From Rhizomys pruinosus (taxonomy: Eukaryota > Chordata > Mammalia > Rodentia > Spalacidae), in assembly GCA_009823505.1 (NCBI GenBank), contig VZQC01005904.1, positions 7,794-71,793 of the forward strand: a stretch of 64,000 nt of DNA, read 5' to 3'. Below are positions 1-13,303 of the stretch, piece after piece (position 1 is the first letter of the stretch; the number at the start of each line of letters is the position of its first letter). The translations under genes were made by a program, and so were the position numbers. The notes below the pieces were generated by a model, which searched no databases, had not been told where the DNA came from, and saw only the letters and a list, made by a program, of their open reading frames with translations.

Positions 1-957
1 AAAAAAAAAAAAATGCTGGCTAAAAGAGTTAACAAATTTATACATAGTTATCTCTTTGGAGATAAATTTGTATTTATATCCTTTGGGAATATATCTTCAT
101 GCATCTTTTTAATAATCCCTATAATTGATGTTCTTGACTTTAAGATAATAAAAAGCCAGGTTCTAGATGGAATACAGATGTTCAAAGTTTAAATTTTGTG
201 ACACCTCAAAGTATCTTCAAATAGCTCTATGAGAATTTTTCCATCTTTTTACCAAACTCTTTTTGATACCTAATGCATATTACAAATCAGTTTAATCCAT
301 AGAGTACCTTTAGATAGAAGGCAGAGTCGATAGGCAATAAAATTTAACACTTTTAACAACAGGATGTGGAAATTTAAAGTTGACTGGCAATCAATAGATT
401 AAAATATGACCCTCCAAAAAATACTAAAAATCAAGCCAAAATTAGTCAGTTCAAGAACTCATTGGATGACACCACATGTCTATAAATGTCCATATGTCTT
501 TCCTTCTTATCTATCTCTCATGTGTTAATGTAGCCATATCTGTATCCATCTGTCATCTATCTTCTATCAGTCACCATTTATCTATCATATGACCATAATA
601 CCATGACATAACAAATTAAAATCCATGGAATATTTCTTTTGCTATTTATAATGAAGACAACTTATTGCTATTTCTTCTTACCACCTATTTAAAATTTAAG
701 TACCAAAGATATTCACTGAAAAGTTAAATTCAAGTTAAGTTATTCATTTTATTTTAATTATTTATATTAGGGATTATAAGTATAGACTATGATGAAATCA
801 GAAAATAGAAGAACCCAAGAAGTAAAAAGTACATTAAAAATGTTAGATAGAGCTTTGGTAGTAGAAGATTTTGTTTCACATTTGTAAGATTAGGAAACAT
901 GAATACTGAGGCATAACTCATATAGATGGCTATTCAAATCACCAAAGAATAACACTG

Positions 958-1350
958 TGCTGGATAGCTTTAGTGTCAATTTGACACACCTGGTTTGAGG
1001 GAGCCTCATTTGGGGAATTGGCTCCATTGTATTGGCCTGTGGCCACATCTGTGGAGTATTGTCTTGATGGTCAAGCAGTGTGGGAGGGCCCAGCCCACAA
1101 TGAGTAGTGCCACCCTGGGCAGGTTGTTGTGTTCTGTATAAGAGGTCAGGCCAGGCACGGGCCAAGGGAGCAAGCCAGTGAACAGCATTCCTCCATGGTC
1201 TGTGCTTCAGCTCCTGCCTCCAGGTTCCTGCCCTGGGCTCCCTAAGTGATGAACTGTGACCCAGGAGATGTAAGCTGAATAAACCCTTTCCTCCCCAAGT
1301 TGGTGTCGGTCAGAGTGTTTTGTCACAGCAATGGAAGACAAACTAGGACA
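958..1350 (-). mobile_element. Rodent medium-reiteration repeat, solo copy
   Basis: Antisense copy of the unit that forms the ends of the element at 45055-46848: it contains GTCAATTTGACACACCTGG and TTGTCACAGCAATGG. Family name not assigned. Confidence 0.75.
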
Positions 1351-1783
1351 AACACAGTGAATGTGGCTGAATTGGTGTCATTCTTATCAGTGATGAATAC
1401 TTAATGATGTGATTTTATTTTAAATTAAATGTTGTCTTCATGATATTTTGTTCTAAAAATATCAATTAAGTAGCATTATTTCAAAAAATAAATATATTGG
1501 ACTGAAAATGATACTATTTCATCCAGTAACATGCTCTGATTAATTTTTGTCATAGTAGGATCACCTTGTCATCTTTTTGTAGACAATAATTTAAATTTTC
1601 ATAACTGAAATAGTATAAGTACATTTAATTTCCAAGCTATCACAGATACAAAAGAAATACAGAATAATTAAGCAGAGTGCTGTTGTATATGTTTATTTCA
1701 CTTAAGATTATAAATACATAATTTATTGATACTAGAAAAATAAATTGTATTTATTTTCCTGCATATGAATTATTCAGAAGACA

Positions 1784-1992
1784 GGCTGGAGTGATAACTC
1801 AGCAGGTAAGAGCACTGGCTCCTTTTGCAGAGGTCCCAGGTTCAATTCTCAGCTCCTATATGGTGGCTAACAACAATCCATAACTACAGTTCCAGGAGAT
1901 CTGACCCGGTCTTCTGACCTCCACAGGCATTGCACAGCATGGTTGCACTTACATACATGAAGGCAAGATATTCATATCATAAAATAAAACAT
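1784..1992 (+). mobile_element. Older B2 SINE
   Basis: GGCTGGAGTGATAACTCAGC head, CTTCTGACCTCCACAGGC body and AAAATAAAAC tail; diverged and without the internal duplication. Confidence 0.9.
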
Positions 1993-2149
1993 TAAATGAA
2001 ATATTTTTGAAAAAGAAATATTCAGGAGACATTGACTATTACTATCTGCTTTCTTATTATTTAATATACAGTGCCTTTTCCAGCATTGCTAAAAAAGCTT
2101 TACCACAATTATGTTAAAAGGAAAAATCAAATAAAATTCTCATTCACAA

Positions 2150-2490
2150 TACTGTTGTGGTGGTTTGAGAATGTCCCCCATAGGTTCCAAATATTTGAAC
2201 AATTTGTCTACAGTTGATGGTGCCATCTTGGGAGGTATTAGAGGGGGTGGCCTTGCTAGAGGAAGCTTGTCACTGGGCTGGGACTTTCCAGATTTCCAGT
2301 CTCTCTCTGTTTCCTGTGATTGCTTGAAGATGTGAGCACTTTGCTTCTGCTCCTAGTCCAGCCACCTCTGGCGCCGTGCTTCCCTGCCGTGATGGACTCT
2401 TGCCCCTTTGGAACTGTAAGATAAATAAACTCTTCTTTTTATAAGTTCCTTTGTTCACCATGTTTCATAGTAGAAATCTAACTATTAGAA
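2150..2490 (+). mobile_element. Rodent interspersed repeat, family not assigned
   Basis: GGTGGTTTGAGAATGTCCCC start, GTGGCCTTGCTAGAGGAAGC middle and AACTGTAAGATAAATAAACT near the end match a repeat type very common in mouse; I cannot name it with confidence. Confidence 0.65.
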
Positions 2491-3289
2491 CTATAATCAT
2501 AATTTGATCATAGATTTCTTTAAATGTTTCTAGCATAATGCAGATATCCCAACATAATAGTATTTGTCAAAATAATTCATTCTAAAAGTCAAATGTGCTC
2601 TATAAAGTCGTTGTGTAACCTCAGCCCTATCAAATTATCTTAGTGTTTCCTAAAAAAATGGCTTCTGCAGGCACTTTGTATAGCAGAGTCTCAGAACCAC
2701 CTTGTCCCTGCCATTCCTTCCCATGGCATCCCATCAACCCCAAAATTTTTATGACATTTTCTTCTCATCTATATTTATGCTTGACAAATAGTTGCACTGG
2801 CAGTGGACATTGGAATGTTCATGTGTTCAGAAGAAAGCACACATGTGACATGATCTTATCAAGTAGAACTATTTTAAGAGAAATAGGTGTTAGTTTTGAA
2901 AAATTTTATGTAATATCAGATTTAGCTATTGTTTTGTGTATATTACATACCAGTAACTGAAAACTTACATTTTCAGTAGTTATCGGTGTTAGATTTTTCA
3001 TTGATAAACAGATAAGGCATAGAATCTGACCACATTTATCCTGTCACATTAATAATGGTTTGCCATAAATCTAGACTCTCCACTTTTATTTAACATTGAA
3101 AATGTCAAGAGCAAAGGGAGAAGTCATTTCAGATGGGTTGATTAACAACTGGTGAGATTTGCTTTTCCATTTCCTTCCAGTAGATTTTCCCACTTTTACC
3201 AATTTTGTGTTATGTTTATTTTAGAGGACCAGGGAAGGAAGGAAAACAGTGATGAGATAGGCTACTTGTCAGGATTCTTAGCATACATT

Positions 3290-3446
3290 TTTTTTTTCTT
3301 TTTGGTATTTTCATGACAGGGTTTCCCTGTAGCCCCAGCTGTCCTGGAACTTGCTCTGTAGACCAGGCTGGCCTTGAACTCACAAAGATCCGCCTGCCTC
3401 TGCCTCCTGAGTGCTAGGATTAAAGGCGTGCGCCACCACACCCGGC
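3290..3446 (-). mobile_element. B1 SINE
   Basis: Antisense B1 from a T-run through GGTTTCCCTGTAGCCCCAGC to CGCCACCACACCCGGC; flanked by TTAGCATACATTTT copies (about 3279 and 3448), a clear target duplication. Confidence 0.95.
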
Positions 3447-3996
3447 CTTAGCATACATTTTGAAGTGATGTCAGCCAGCAATGTTCATTTATGTCTGTAT
3501 GCACATAGAAGTCTGTTACTATTGCTCTTGCTGAACAGTAGTCACGGGAGTGGCTGTGTGAGACCAATTGCCCATGCAGAATGAGGCCTGAGAATTGTGT
3601 TTGATTTATAAGAACAACAACATTTCCATGCCTAGCCTGCTGCCTTCACAGGCACTCTGCTCCTGTGGTCATCTTTCATTGGCCATTCTAACCTTCACTA
3701 GACCTTGACCAGGGAGGCTAAATAAGACCTTCTTTTTCTCCTTCAGACCTTAGTCTATTGCAGTGCTGACAGACAAATGTAGTTTATACTACTAGGAAGA
3801 GAAATTGAAAAGATATTTTACCCTTTTCCCTCTCTAAGTAGAAACATTTGTAGCTCAGATTGCTTGATACTTTGATTTCTCATCTTCTGCTATATTTTTT
3901 ACTTTTTTTCTGGAGAAAATGTCACATGTAAGGAGAAGAAAGTAAATAGAAAACACCTAGAGGAAATTGTATTAACAACTGGTGCCATAGATGTAC

Positions 3997-4225
3997 TTTG
4001 CTGGGAATGGGAGGATGACTCAATTGGCAAAGCGCTTGCCACACAAACATAAAGACTTGACCTTGAATCACTTCATTAAAAGATCAAGGCACAGTGGCAT
4101 GCACCTATAATCTTAATGCTAGTGAAGTGGAGACAGGAGAACCCTTGGGATCTGCTGGCCAACTAGGGTGGCTATAGCAGTGCATTCCAGTTTCAGTAAG
4201 AGACCCTGTCTCTAAATATTAAATA
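3997..4225 (+). mobile_element. B4-like SINE
   Basis: A tRNA/ID-like head (GACTCAATTGGCAAAGCGCT) followed by a B1-like 3' part ending AGAGACCCTGTCTC, the B4 layout. Confidence 0.75.
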
Positions 4226-4717
4226 TACATAGTTAACAATTACCTAGGTTACTGGGGAAATAAGGAGAAAAAGGGGTCTGTGGCAAAAACAATGAGAAAA
4301 GAGGAGACAGGTGAGCATCAATGATATAAAAGATGTGAAAGTAGTGCTACTATATCAATAAGAACTGAATGAATTATAAATATATTTCTAAAAGGATCCA
4401 CAGAAAATGTAATGTACTAGCTAGGCATCAATGAGTCTATAAATCAACAACTATAAATTCAGTTTTTGCTTGACACTCATTATTAAAATTAATATTTATA
4501 AGTACAGGATAGGTGAGATAATTTTTATATGGTACTTTGTTTTATAAAAAAAATACTTCTATATTTCTTTAAGAGAATGTTCTCTATTTTGTGGTACCAA
4601 TATGGTAAATTGTATAAGTTTAATCCCATNTTGTATGACATACTGAGAAACATCATTGTTATCTGCAAACAACTGTGTCATTGTATTGTAGAATCCCTTA
4701 AAAATAAAAAAAAATTA

Positions 4718-4722
4718 AAAAA

Positions 4723-4753
<31 letters not shown>

Positions 4754-4754
4754 A
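4718..4754. repeat. (AAAT)n microsatellite
   Basis: About nine AAAT units after an A-rich stretch; a single N lies upstream at 4630. Confidence 0.9.
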
Positions 4755-6165
4755 GTAGACTTAAGTTGTAGATGGAACAGTCTCATCTTGTTCCCCAACA
4801 TCCTGGGACAGCTTCCCTGTTCTTCTGTCAGCTCTCACTGGCACTAAACAGTGGCCCTCAGTGACATGTGGAGCAGCCCTCAGTGCACAGAGCAAAATCA
4901 GCCCAGGAAGCAGCACCGCGGTCCCTGTGCGCTGAGAGAACACAGCCCAGTGAGCAGCATCTTGGAGGAGGACCCTGTTCAGTGCGGTGGGAACAGTGCT
5001 TAGCGAAATGTTGAATCAGGTTATGTTTCCTGCCCTGAACTAGAAACATCGATACATATGAGATGCAGATGATAGAGGACTTGCAGGGAAGTGAGGGAGG
5101 GCTGCGAGACCCAGGCCCAGTGGGAGGAGGACCATGGGAAATAACCCGTGGAGTCACAGTGTCCAAACACCAAACACTTATTCATGAAAGATGAAGAAAT
5201 AACAGGCAGGACTCTGTCCAAGAAATCTTGATATCCCACCCCACATCCAACCACGTTGCACCCAAAGCTTTTTTTATTCTACCCAAGTATTGCCGCAGTG
5301 TCCTGTTTTAAGTTAGGACATGTCAGTGCCTAGACCCACACCATCTCTTCTGGAGCTGAGCCCACCTGAATCTCTCCCCCAGGCCTCTTAGACTGTTTTC
5401 TCTTTGGTGTTCCCACAGATGTGCAAGGCAGGGCCCAGGTCCTGCCAGGAGCTTCGGAGAGGGAGCCTGTTGATGGCATGTCATCTGGGCCGCGGCTGTG
5501 TCTGCTAATTGTAGAATGACCTCTAGGGCTTGAGTTGCAGTTTCAGTTCAGTCAATCAAATGGTTGAATCTTTGAGAAGGAAAAGCATTCCAGGCTCATG
5601 ATTGATGGATCCTTGAAGTAGTTCCTGATGTCACTGGCATGAGGCTTTATTCCTAGATGTGGCTTGGAGTTAGAATACACAGAAGTGTGACTAGCCCCAG
5701 TGTCCTAAAACAAAGATGCTGATGGGCACCTGTTTGAATTTAGAAGATGGGTGGTCCTCATTTATTACATGTTGGTACCTTATGTTACTTGTCATTTTTT
5801 ATTTTGTTTTATTTATTTACTCAAAGTGTTCATTTATTTTGAACCAAGCATAGACTAAATGCAGATATTGTCTAATGGCTATAAGGTTTATGACAGAAGA
5901 AACAATATTCAGGAAAAAATTAGGAGAAGAGCTCTAAGCTGGAAAATTGGTACTGGAATATTAACTTTTCTCTTCAAATCTTAGCTGCAGGGAGAATATG
6001 TACCCCACACTCAAACTCATGCAGCTCAGAAAGGAAACATGGGGCCTTCACTTCCTGCAGATGCAGCCTTGGCTGCTTTCCATGCTCTGTGGAATGTTCC
6101 ATTTCCCATCCTCGTTTCCCTTTGTCCGGGCACCCGGATGAAGGCAGCTCCAGAGATGTCTAGAA

Positions 6166-6286
6166 GGCGGGATCCAACGGAGCATAAGCTGAGGTTCTAG
6201 GCAGGGCGGGGTCCAACCAAGCATAAGCTGAGGTTCTAGGCAGGGCGGGATCCAACGGAGCATAAGCTGAGGTTCTAGGCAGGGCA
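6166..6286. repeat. 39-bp tandem repeat, three copies
   Basis: Three direct copies starting at 6166, 6205 and 6244, each with GCATAAGCTGAGGTTCTAGG. Copies 1 and 3 share GATCCAACGG and copy 2 has GGTCCAACCA. Confidence 0.9.
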
Positions 6287-8669
6287 TGTCAAAAACATCC
6301 AAGTGAATGGGAAGGGGGTGCGGCTCCTCAACACTGCAGCCTCCTCAACTGTCCTCAACTTCTGCTTTTCTTTGTAAGAACTATGAAAACAGATCTCTGC
6401 TTTTGACCACTTGAAGCCCATCTGATGTAGCATCCTGACTAAGTGGGGCAACTGGTGAGACCTGTTCTCCTGGGGAAAGGAAACAGCACCTGCCTGGTGG
6501 CCAGGGTCAAGGAGTCAATGTTGTTGTTAGAACGGTGTTGATTTGGAATGGTCTTACTGGGCATTTAGCTAGTCAAATCTAAAACCCTGTTTGATTTGAT
6601 AGCATTACCAGAACTGGGTTTTAACTCATTGTCACTTCTGTAGGATTGCTAGTGCCCCTCCAGGGGACAGCAGGGAACAAGTAGAGCATGTATCCTAGCC
6701 GGTCATCTATTCCTAGGGCTAAAGACCTTAAAACAGAAACACAGAAAGACTACTACAGGCAGATAGATCACTTCTAAAAGTTGGGGGACTCTCTTCCCTT
6801 TCCCTCCTCTTACCTCCTGACTCATGTATGTAGTACCTTGTCAGCATAAAACACAAACTTGCACCAATAGAGGCCATTCAACTGAGGTTAAGAAAATACA
6901 AGTGGGTTATTGCCACTTCTATCATAGTACACAATGGCTATATTAAAAATAACTAATGGAATCACAAAGATATAGTATCATTTCAGTGTTCTACTAACCA
7001 CATGTGGCCTCCTCCTACTTACTGGTTATACTCCTTTGAAACGTGAGTCAAGGTTTTTGGTATTCTACTCAGTGATGAATAAATGGCCATGTATGCTAAA
7101 ACTGTTAAATCACAATAGGGTTTTTGATCCTCAAGGATAGTAGTTAATTCAAAGGAATGATTATTTCTTCTCCAGGGAGCTATTCATTTTGGCATTTAGT
7201 TACATTTTATATGTAAGACATTTGACCACTAAGCAAAACATCTTTGGAGTGAACAGACAGGCTTTTTGCCAAACTCATGTATAATATCTCTGAACATATA
7301 GAAAGATTTGGTCATCTAGAAACTACCCCCAAGACTTAAAAGGATATTTCAAAGTTTATACTTTATAGTGGTATATTAAAAGAATAACTTTCATTTATAC
7401 ATGGGTATAAATATTGAATATTTCATAAATTTTAATAACTTGGAGCAAATCTCTCAGGACATGTTACTAAGTCTCACGGCATGAACTAAAAGTCTCCTAT
7501 ATAAGATTAAAATGGATGGCTATCTCCAGAATAGAAAATAGCAGCATGCTTAAAATAATTAGGGATACAGAATTGTCATTAATTTTCAATCCACTCCTGA
7601 CTGTACTGAAATCCCAGTTACAGTTATTAGATTAAATGGACACAAATGTTCTCCATGTTTCCCTGTATTATGCAAGTGATAATTCTGACAATTTTTTTCC
7701 ACATAACAAGATAATTTGGCTCAGGAAAAGCTGGGTTCTACCTCCTTGAACCAGGGGTATGCAGTCCAGAGGGAGACAGTCTGAAACGGGTATGGTTTCT
7801 TTAGTTTGACCAGTAGGAGGAGACTCTGAGGTCATAGTTAACCCCAAGTCCTGGTTTCTTCCTGGCAGCCACTTGGTCAAGCTTCATGCCCACAGTGGAG
7901 TTTTGTGTATCTGGGAAGTGAACTAGGATCATTCTAGTCCCTTCATTCAAGAGGAATTTGTTGTAACCACAGTAGAGGAAATTGTTTTGCTGAGCCCCAG
8001 ACTCTGAGTTATAGCAGCTGTACCACCCTGAGTCCCTGAGGGAGGTGCTCAATATGCTGGCTGTTGGAACACCTTCATTTGTGAGGATTCACACCCTTGA
8101 CCCAGAATTCACATTGAAAATCTCTCATACTTGAAATTTATGCCCAAGAGTGGTTGAGTTGTACCAAAAGACCTCTCAGGAGATGGATCAGTTGAATCAG
8201 TTACAGACAAAGATTTTATTATGAATTTTAATTGATTTCACTTGAAACAGAAAGATAAATGATCTCCATGGTATCCATTTTGGTATAAATTACTGCTCTT
8301 ATAAAATCAAATATGCTTATGATTGCTTTTCACTTTTCTTAAGGTAATTTAATGTTTTCCCTTTAATTTTATTTTTAAAAAATTAAAAAAAATTTTCTGC
8401 TCAAAACAGTCAACTTCCACATGGAGAACATTGAGAAAGACTGAGAAAGAGATGAAAAACATGTTTGGCAGAATGCATGAGCTCTGGTGGGGTGGGGGAA
8501 TGGGGGGGGACACGGATCTAGATTTGATTTAAAAAATAAATTTATGTGAAAAAAATAAATAAAAATTGATAAAGCAAAAAAATTAATTAATTTAAAAAAT
8601 TGGTTTTTAAATTTATGCACATGTATATATGCCTGTATGACTTTATATGCAGTTATCTAAGATTTGTTT

Positions 8670-8853
8670 TTTGTTTCTTTTTTGTTTGTTTGTTTGTTTG
8701 TTTTGGTATTTTTGAGACAGGGTCTCCCTGTAGTCCCAGCTGGCCTGGAGCTCGATATGTAGACCAAGCTGACCTTGAACTCATAGAGAGATCAGATGCC
8801 TGCCTCCGCCTCCCAAGTGCTGGAATTAAAGTCATGCACCACCACTCCTGGCC
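8670..8853 (-). mobile_element. B1 SINE
   Basis: Antisense B1 with a GTTT-rich tail; flanking AAGATTTGTTTTT on both sides (about 8658 and 8855) is the target duplication. Confidence 0.95.
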
Positions 8854-8989
8854 CAAGATTTGTTTTTATACATAAGATCGACAGTGTCCATTGTGCTTAT
8901 GGAAACCCATCTTCTCAGAATGAGCTTTGACTATGATTTTTGAGCCAAAGAAAAGTGGCATCAGAGTGAATGTTTCATGTGTGTGTATG

Positions 8990-9056
8990 TGTGCTGGGTT
9001 GGCCCTGGGGCGTCACGCGTGCTAGACAGACGCATCACCACTGAGCCACAGCCCTA
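8990..9056 (-). mobile_element. ID/tRNA-derived SINE fragment
   Basis: Antisense tRNA-like segment ending CACTGAGCCACAGCCC. Confidence 0.55.
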
Positions 9057-9357
9057 GCCTAGACAGAGTGCTTTCTAGAGAACTTGATGAACTGCCCAGA
9101 TCCTAGATCACTGGGCTCTGGGAGTCCCATTGCCCTTGAGCCATCCCCAGGCCCCTGACCTCACATAAAGAGTCTTCTAATACTCATCCTTCTAGTGACC
9201 TTATTGCCCTTCATCTAATGTAAGAGATCATTGCTGGCTGAAAACAATACATGCATGCTCCCAAGCAAAGAGAACTCCCAAGGAAGGGGCTGCCGTTTTA
9301 TGACAAAGTGATAAAAACAAAATATATTGCACTTCTCATCAAAAATTATATTATTTG

Positions 9358-9530
9358 GCCAATGAGATGAGTTAGCAGGTTAAGGCAATTGCCAAGCCTG
9401 ATGACCTGAGTTCAGTCCCCAGGACCCACATGGTAGAGAGAGAGAGAACTTACTCCCACAAGTTATTCTCTAACCTCCATATGCATGTCATGGCATGCTC
9501 CCAAATACACAGACACACACAAATGAAAAT
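9358..9530 (+). mobile_element. B2/B4-like SINE, diverged
   Basis: GGCCAATGAGATGAGTTAGC head and CCTGAGTTCAGTCCCCAGGA B box region, AC-rich tail. Confidence 0.7.
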
Positions 9531-9703
9531 TTATATTATGTTCTTCCTACTTTTAAGGTGCCAAAATGTATCCTTTATTTATAGTAATGATAGTAATATT
9601 TTTCGTTTTCTTTAACAACAAAAAATTTGGCAATTTTATATTGCTTCCCCCAAATTGCTTGTATTCCTTTCTTTTTCTTTCAACTTAAAAAAAAAATTAA
9701 TTA

Positions 9704-10052
9704 GGGCTGGAGAGATGGCTCAGTGGTTAAGAGCACTGGCTGCGCTTGGAGAGGACTGAGGTTCTGTTCCCAGCACCCACATGGCAGCTGACAACTGGAG
9801 TCTGTAACTCTGGTTCCAGGGGACTCTGACACCCTCTTCTGACCTCTGAGGGCATTGGATGACACAGGTACACTTATACACATGCAGGTAATACACTCAT
9901 GCACATAAAATAAAAATATCTTTAATCCCAGTGCTTGGGAGGCAGAAGCAAGCAGATCTCTGTGAGATCAAGGCCAGCCTGGACTATATAGCAAGTTCTA
10001 GGCCATCTGGAGCTACAGAGAGATCCTGTCTCAAAAACAAACAAAAGAAAAA
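9704..10052 (+). mobile_element. B2 SINE followed by a truncated B1
   Basis: B2 without duplication (9704-9917) runs directly into the 3' four-fifths of a B1 (about 9918-10052, from CTTTAATCCCAGTGCTTGGG to the A-rich tail). Confidence 0.9.
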
Positions 10053-10647
10053 TTGGAGCTTATTTTATAAACATTAAAATGTGCAAATTTTGGTATAGTT
10101 TGGTAAGTTTTGACAAAGGATGGACCATGTTATGCAGACTTAATCACACTAGGAAAAGTGTCTATGGCCCAAGAAATTTCTTTGAGTTACTTTCCATCAG
10201 AGCCTGCCCCTGTCCCTGAGGTCACAGTCTGCACAGTTCACCAGCACTCCATGAGAACAGAGGCAAAGAGAACACCTCCTTTTGCTTGGCATACTGTGAG
10301 ATTCATCAGGTCATTCCATGTTTAACTGTTCTGTAGTAGTATTTCTTCGGGTGGACTGCTCTGGTCTCCCCTGCCTCCTCTCCCTCCCCAAGGCTCATAA
10401 CTCTGGGACTCTACTGTGTGGTGGCTTCCAATAATTACCCTTGTCACCTCCAGCTGACCTCAGGCATATCACACCCTAGGTATTAAGGGGCAGTGTCTCT
10501 TCTACACTCCCCTCTGGAAGGAAAAATACTGCAAAGAACTAAGACTCATGTGCTAGAGTTCTTTTGCATTTATAGTTAGGCTGGACTGAGAAGAAACGTG
10601 TACTCTCTCACCTGTGAACACTTAGGGTGTTTGAGGACAAGTGGTGT

Positions 10648-10720
10648 TACTATGAATCAGGTACATTACTATGAATAAGGTTACCAGGTACATTACTATG
10701 AATAAGGTCATCAGGTACAT
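10648..10720. repeat. 27-bp tandem repeat, about 2.5 copies
   Basis: Direct copies of ATTACTATGAATAAGGTNAN followed by CAGGTAC, with a partial first copy. Confidence 0.85.
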
Positions 10721-10729
10721 TTCTGTACA

Positions 10730-12820
10730 CTATTTTTATATTTTACCTTTCTTTTGATAAATACTAATGAGTGAGATTAATGGACCATGTGGCAGACCTT
10801 TGTTTACCTGCTGAACAGCCTGCCATAAAGAGTTCTGCAGAAGTGTCTATACCAGCATCTGTCTCTGCTGGGAGTGTATGAGTCTCATCTCACAGTGCCA
10901 TGGTCAGGGTCACTCATTTTACCTAATGTGTGTGCTCCCTTACTGTGCATACTTTCATTTCTCTAATATCTAATGATATCAGGCTTCCTTTCATATTCTT
11001 GTTAGTCATTTGTATGGCCCATTTTTGTATGGGAAGTATCTTGATTTTGTCTTCTACCACTTAAAACTGTGTAATGTCATACAGTAGAAATTTGCTAGAC
11101 ATTGTAGATAGAGGTACTTTTAATTTCCCAGTCTGTGGTTGATTCATTTTATCAATGTCTTTTGATAAGCATCAGTTTTTCAGTTTGATGAAATACACAT
11201 TGTCACTTTTTCATTTTCTTATTAGTGCCTCTGTGTTTTCTAAAAAATCTCTGCATAACTGAAGGCTATAGAGATATACTTCTAGAAGCTATATAGTGTC
11301 AACTATATATGTCTATTTATGTCTACTTTCTGTCTCAAGTTAATTTTTGAGTAAAGTAGGGGTGGCTACTTTACTCAAAGTAATGTAGGGGTGGCTCAAT
11401 TTTCATCAACCTATCCAAGTACTTAACTACCACTTCTTTTAAGCTATTTTGAGGCTATTGCATATTATTGGTCTCTAGGCTTTTATATAGTGAAATTTTA
11501 AATACTGAAAACCATGTTAATTTTTAGAATTCATTTTCTTTGTAGAGACTAGTAATGCATTAGCTTCTGGGAACAAACTTGTATAGGTTCTTTATCCAAA
11601 ATGGAAGCAGTTAAACACTTTTGGATTTACACCTATCTTTTGTGTTTGCTTTTTAAAATAAAGTGCTTATATTTGTATTCTCCATATTCTGAAGTAATTA
11701 TCTACTTGATGTTTATAGGTCTGTGGTTTTTCACCCAAGAAACAGAATTTCACTCAGTATATTTAGTTTTTTAATAGTCACAAAGCCAAATCTTTGGGCT
11801 ATATCAGAGGCACAAAGTTTAGAATATGTATATTCACGATGTTGTATATTTTGTGCCTTGTATCACTTTGAAAAGTGTCTCGGAAATCCTGGCAGTCCTT
11901 TTGTCTTCATAGGAATTTTATATGTATTTATGAAGATGATTCTGTATTCTAGTCAATCTGTTTGGGCATGACTAATTTGTATCTTCATACTCATTCTGCA
12001 TGATCTGTACATAGTATATCAAACTTAGAGGTGTGACCTTAAATTTAACTTTTTTAAAAAACTGGGAGGCCAATAAAATTTAAACTGTTAAACATTCCTT
12101 TAAATAATTTTATTGAAATATTTTGTCTTCTTTATGGAGAATAAGTTAGACATATATTTTACTCAATTTATCAATTTGTCTATTATTTTACCAATTAAGT
12201 CTTGATTGTTATAATCAGTTTTGTATCAGATAATACAAGTCCTCTACATATTGTATTCCTCTTCAAAATTATTTTGGCTATCCTATGGTCTTTGTGTTTC
12301 TATATGTGTTTTAGAATCATCTTGTACATTGAATCTAATTTCAGTCTGGGAAGAACTGCTGCTGTAACAGTCTATGAACATGGTATAGCTCTTCATTTAT
12401 TCAGAAGAATTTTTTAATCTTTGGTAATACAATTCTTAAGCATACTTCATTGGATTTATTCTTTTTTTTAATTTTTTTAAATTTTATTTATTTCTGTATG
12501 TGTATGAATGTACCGTCTTCATGCAAGTCTGTGCACCCATGTTGTGCAATGCCGCGGAGGTCAGAAGAGGGTCTCGGATTACCCTGGAACTGGAGTTCTC
12601 CTGGAATTGGAGTTTCAGACGGTTCTCGGCCGCCATGTGGGTGCTGGGGATCGAACCCGAGTCCTCTGCAAGAGCGGTCGGCGCTCTTAACCACTAGGCA
12701 ATCTCTCCAGCCCCTGGATTTATTCTTAATTTATGTTCTTAAAACTATTAAAATGGTACATTTTAAATGTGAACATTCCAATTATGCATCCTATATGTGT
12801 TTTATACACAATGAATTTTT
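10730..12820 (-). mobile_element. Old L1 (L1M-type) fragment, antisense
   Basis: Decayed antisense LINE-1: phrases such as TTTCATTTCTCTAATATCTAATGAT, read in pieces, TCATTTGTATGGCCCATTTT, and TGGCTATCCTATGGTC correspond to the reverse complement of mammalian L1 ORF2. No open frame remains. A young B2 (12463-12714) interrupts it. Confidence 0.8.
12463..12714 (-). mobile_element. Young B2 SINE, T subtype
   Basis: Antisense B2 with CCATCTCT-type head variant (GCAATCTCTCCAGCC), intact tRNA-like A and B box regions, and the internal duplication. Target duplication TGGATTTATTCTT at 12450-12462 and 12715-12727. It interrupts an antisense L1M. Confidence 0.95.
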
Positions 12821-12897
12821 GTGTATTGGCCTATACACCTAAGCCTACTAAGTCCAAATATTACTAGCTTATTTATAACCTCTGTAAGTATTCAGTT

Positions 12898-13124
12898 TTT
12901 TTTATTTATGTGTATAAATGTATTGTCTGCATGTAGGTTTGTGCACCCGTGTCGTGCAATGCCGCGGAGGTCAGAAGAGGGTGTCAGATTCCCCCGGAAC
13001 TGGAGTTCTCCTGGAATTGGAGTTACAGACGGTTCTCAGCCACCATGTGTGTGTACTGGGGATCGAACCTGGGTCCTCTGCAAGAGCAGTCAGTGCTCTT
13101 AACCGCTAAGCCATCTCTCCAGCC
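12898..13124 (-). mobile_element. Young B2 SINE, A subtype
   Basis: Antisense copy with the internal duplication and GGAGTTACAGACGG. Flanks repeat AAGTATTCAGTTTT (before about 12898 and at about 13128-13141), a target duplication. Confidence 0.95.
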
Positions 13125-13159
13125 GCCAAGTATTCAGTTTTATAGTATGTATCACTATT

Positions 13160-13303
13160 ACTTTTTTTTTTTTTTTTTGGTCTTTTTGAGACAGGATCTC
13201 CCAGATGGTCTGTAAATTACTATGTTGACCAGGTTGGCCTTGAACTCACAGATAGCTGCCTCCTCTGCCTCCTGAGGCTGGGATTATAGACCTACCACAC
13301 CTG
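13160..13303 (-). mobile_element. B1 SINE, diverged
   Basis: Antisense B1 with T-run and GGTCTTTTTGAGACAGGATC; several internal changes. Close after the young B2 at 12898-13124. Confidence 0.9.

Noticed and set aside
7668..8052. Two overlapping minus-strand ORFs (GYNKFLLNEGTRMILVH region) that loosely recall a T-cell receptor J segment or a frameshifted pseudogene
   Set aside because: No FGxG motif, no clear recombination signal and no recognisable parent protein; similarity is too weak without a search.
10730..12820. Functional LINE-1
   Set aside because: Antisense, decayed, no open reading frame and interrupted by a B2.
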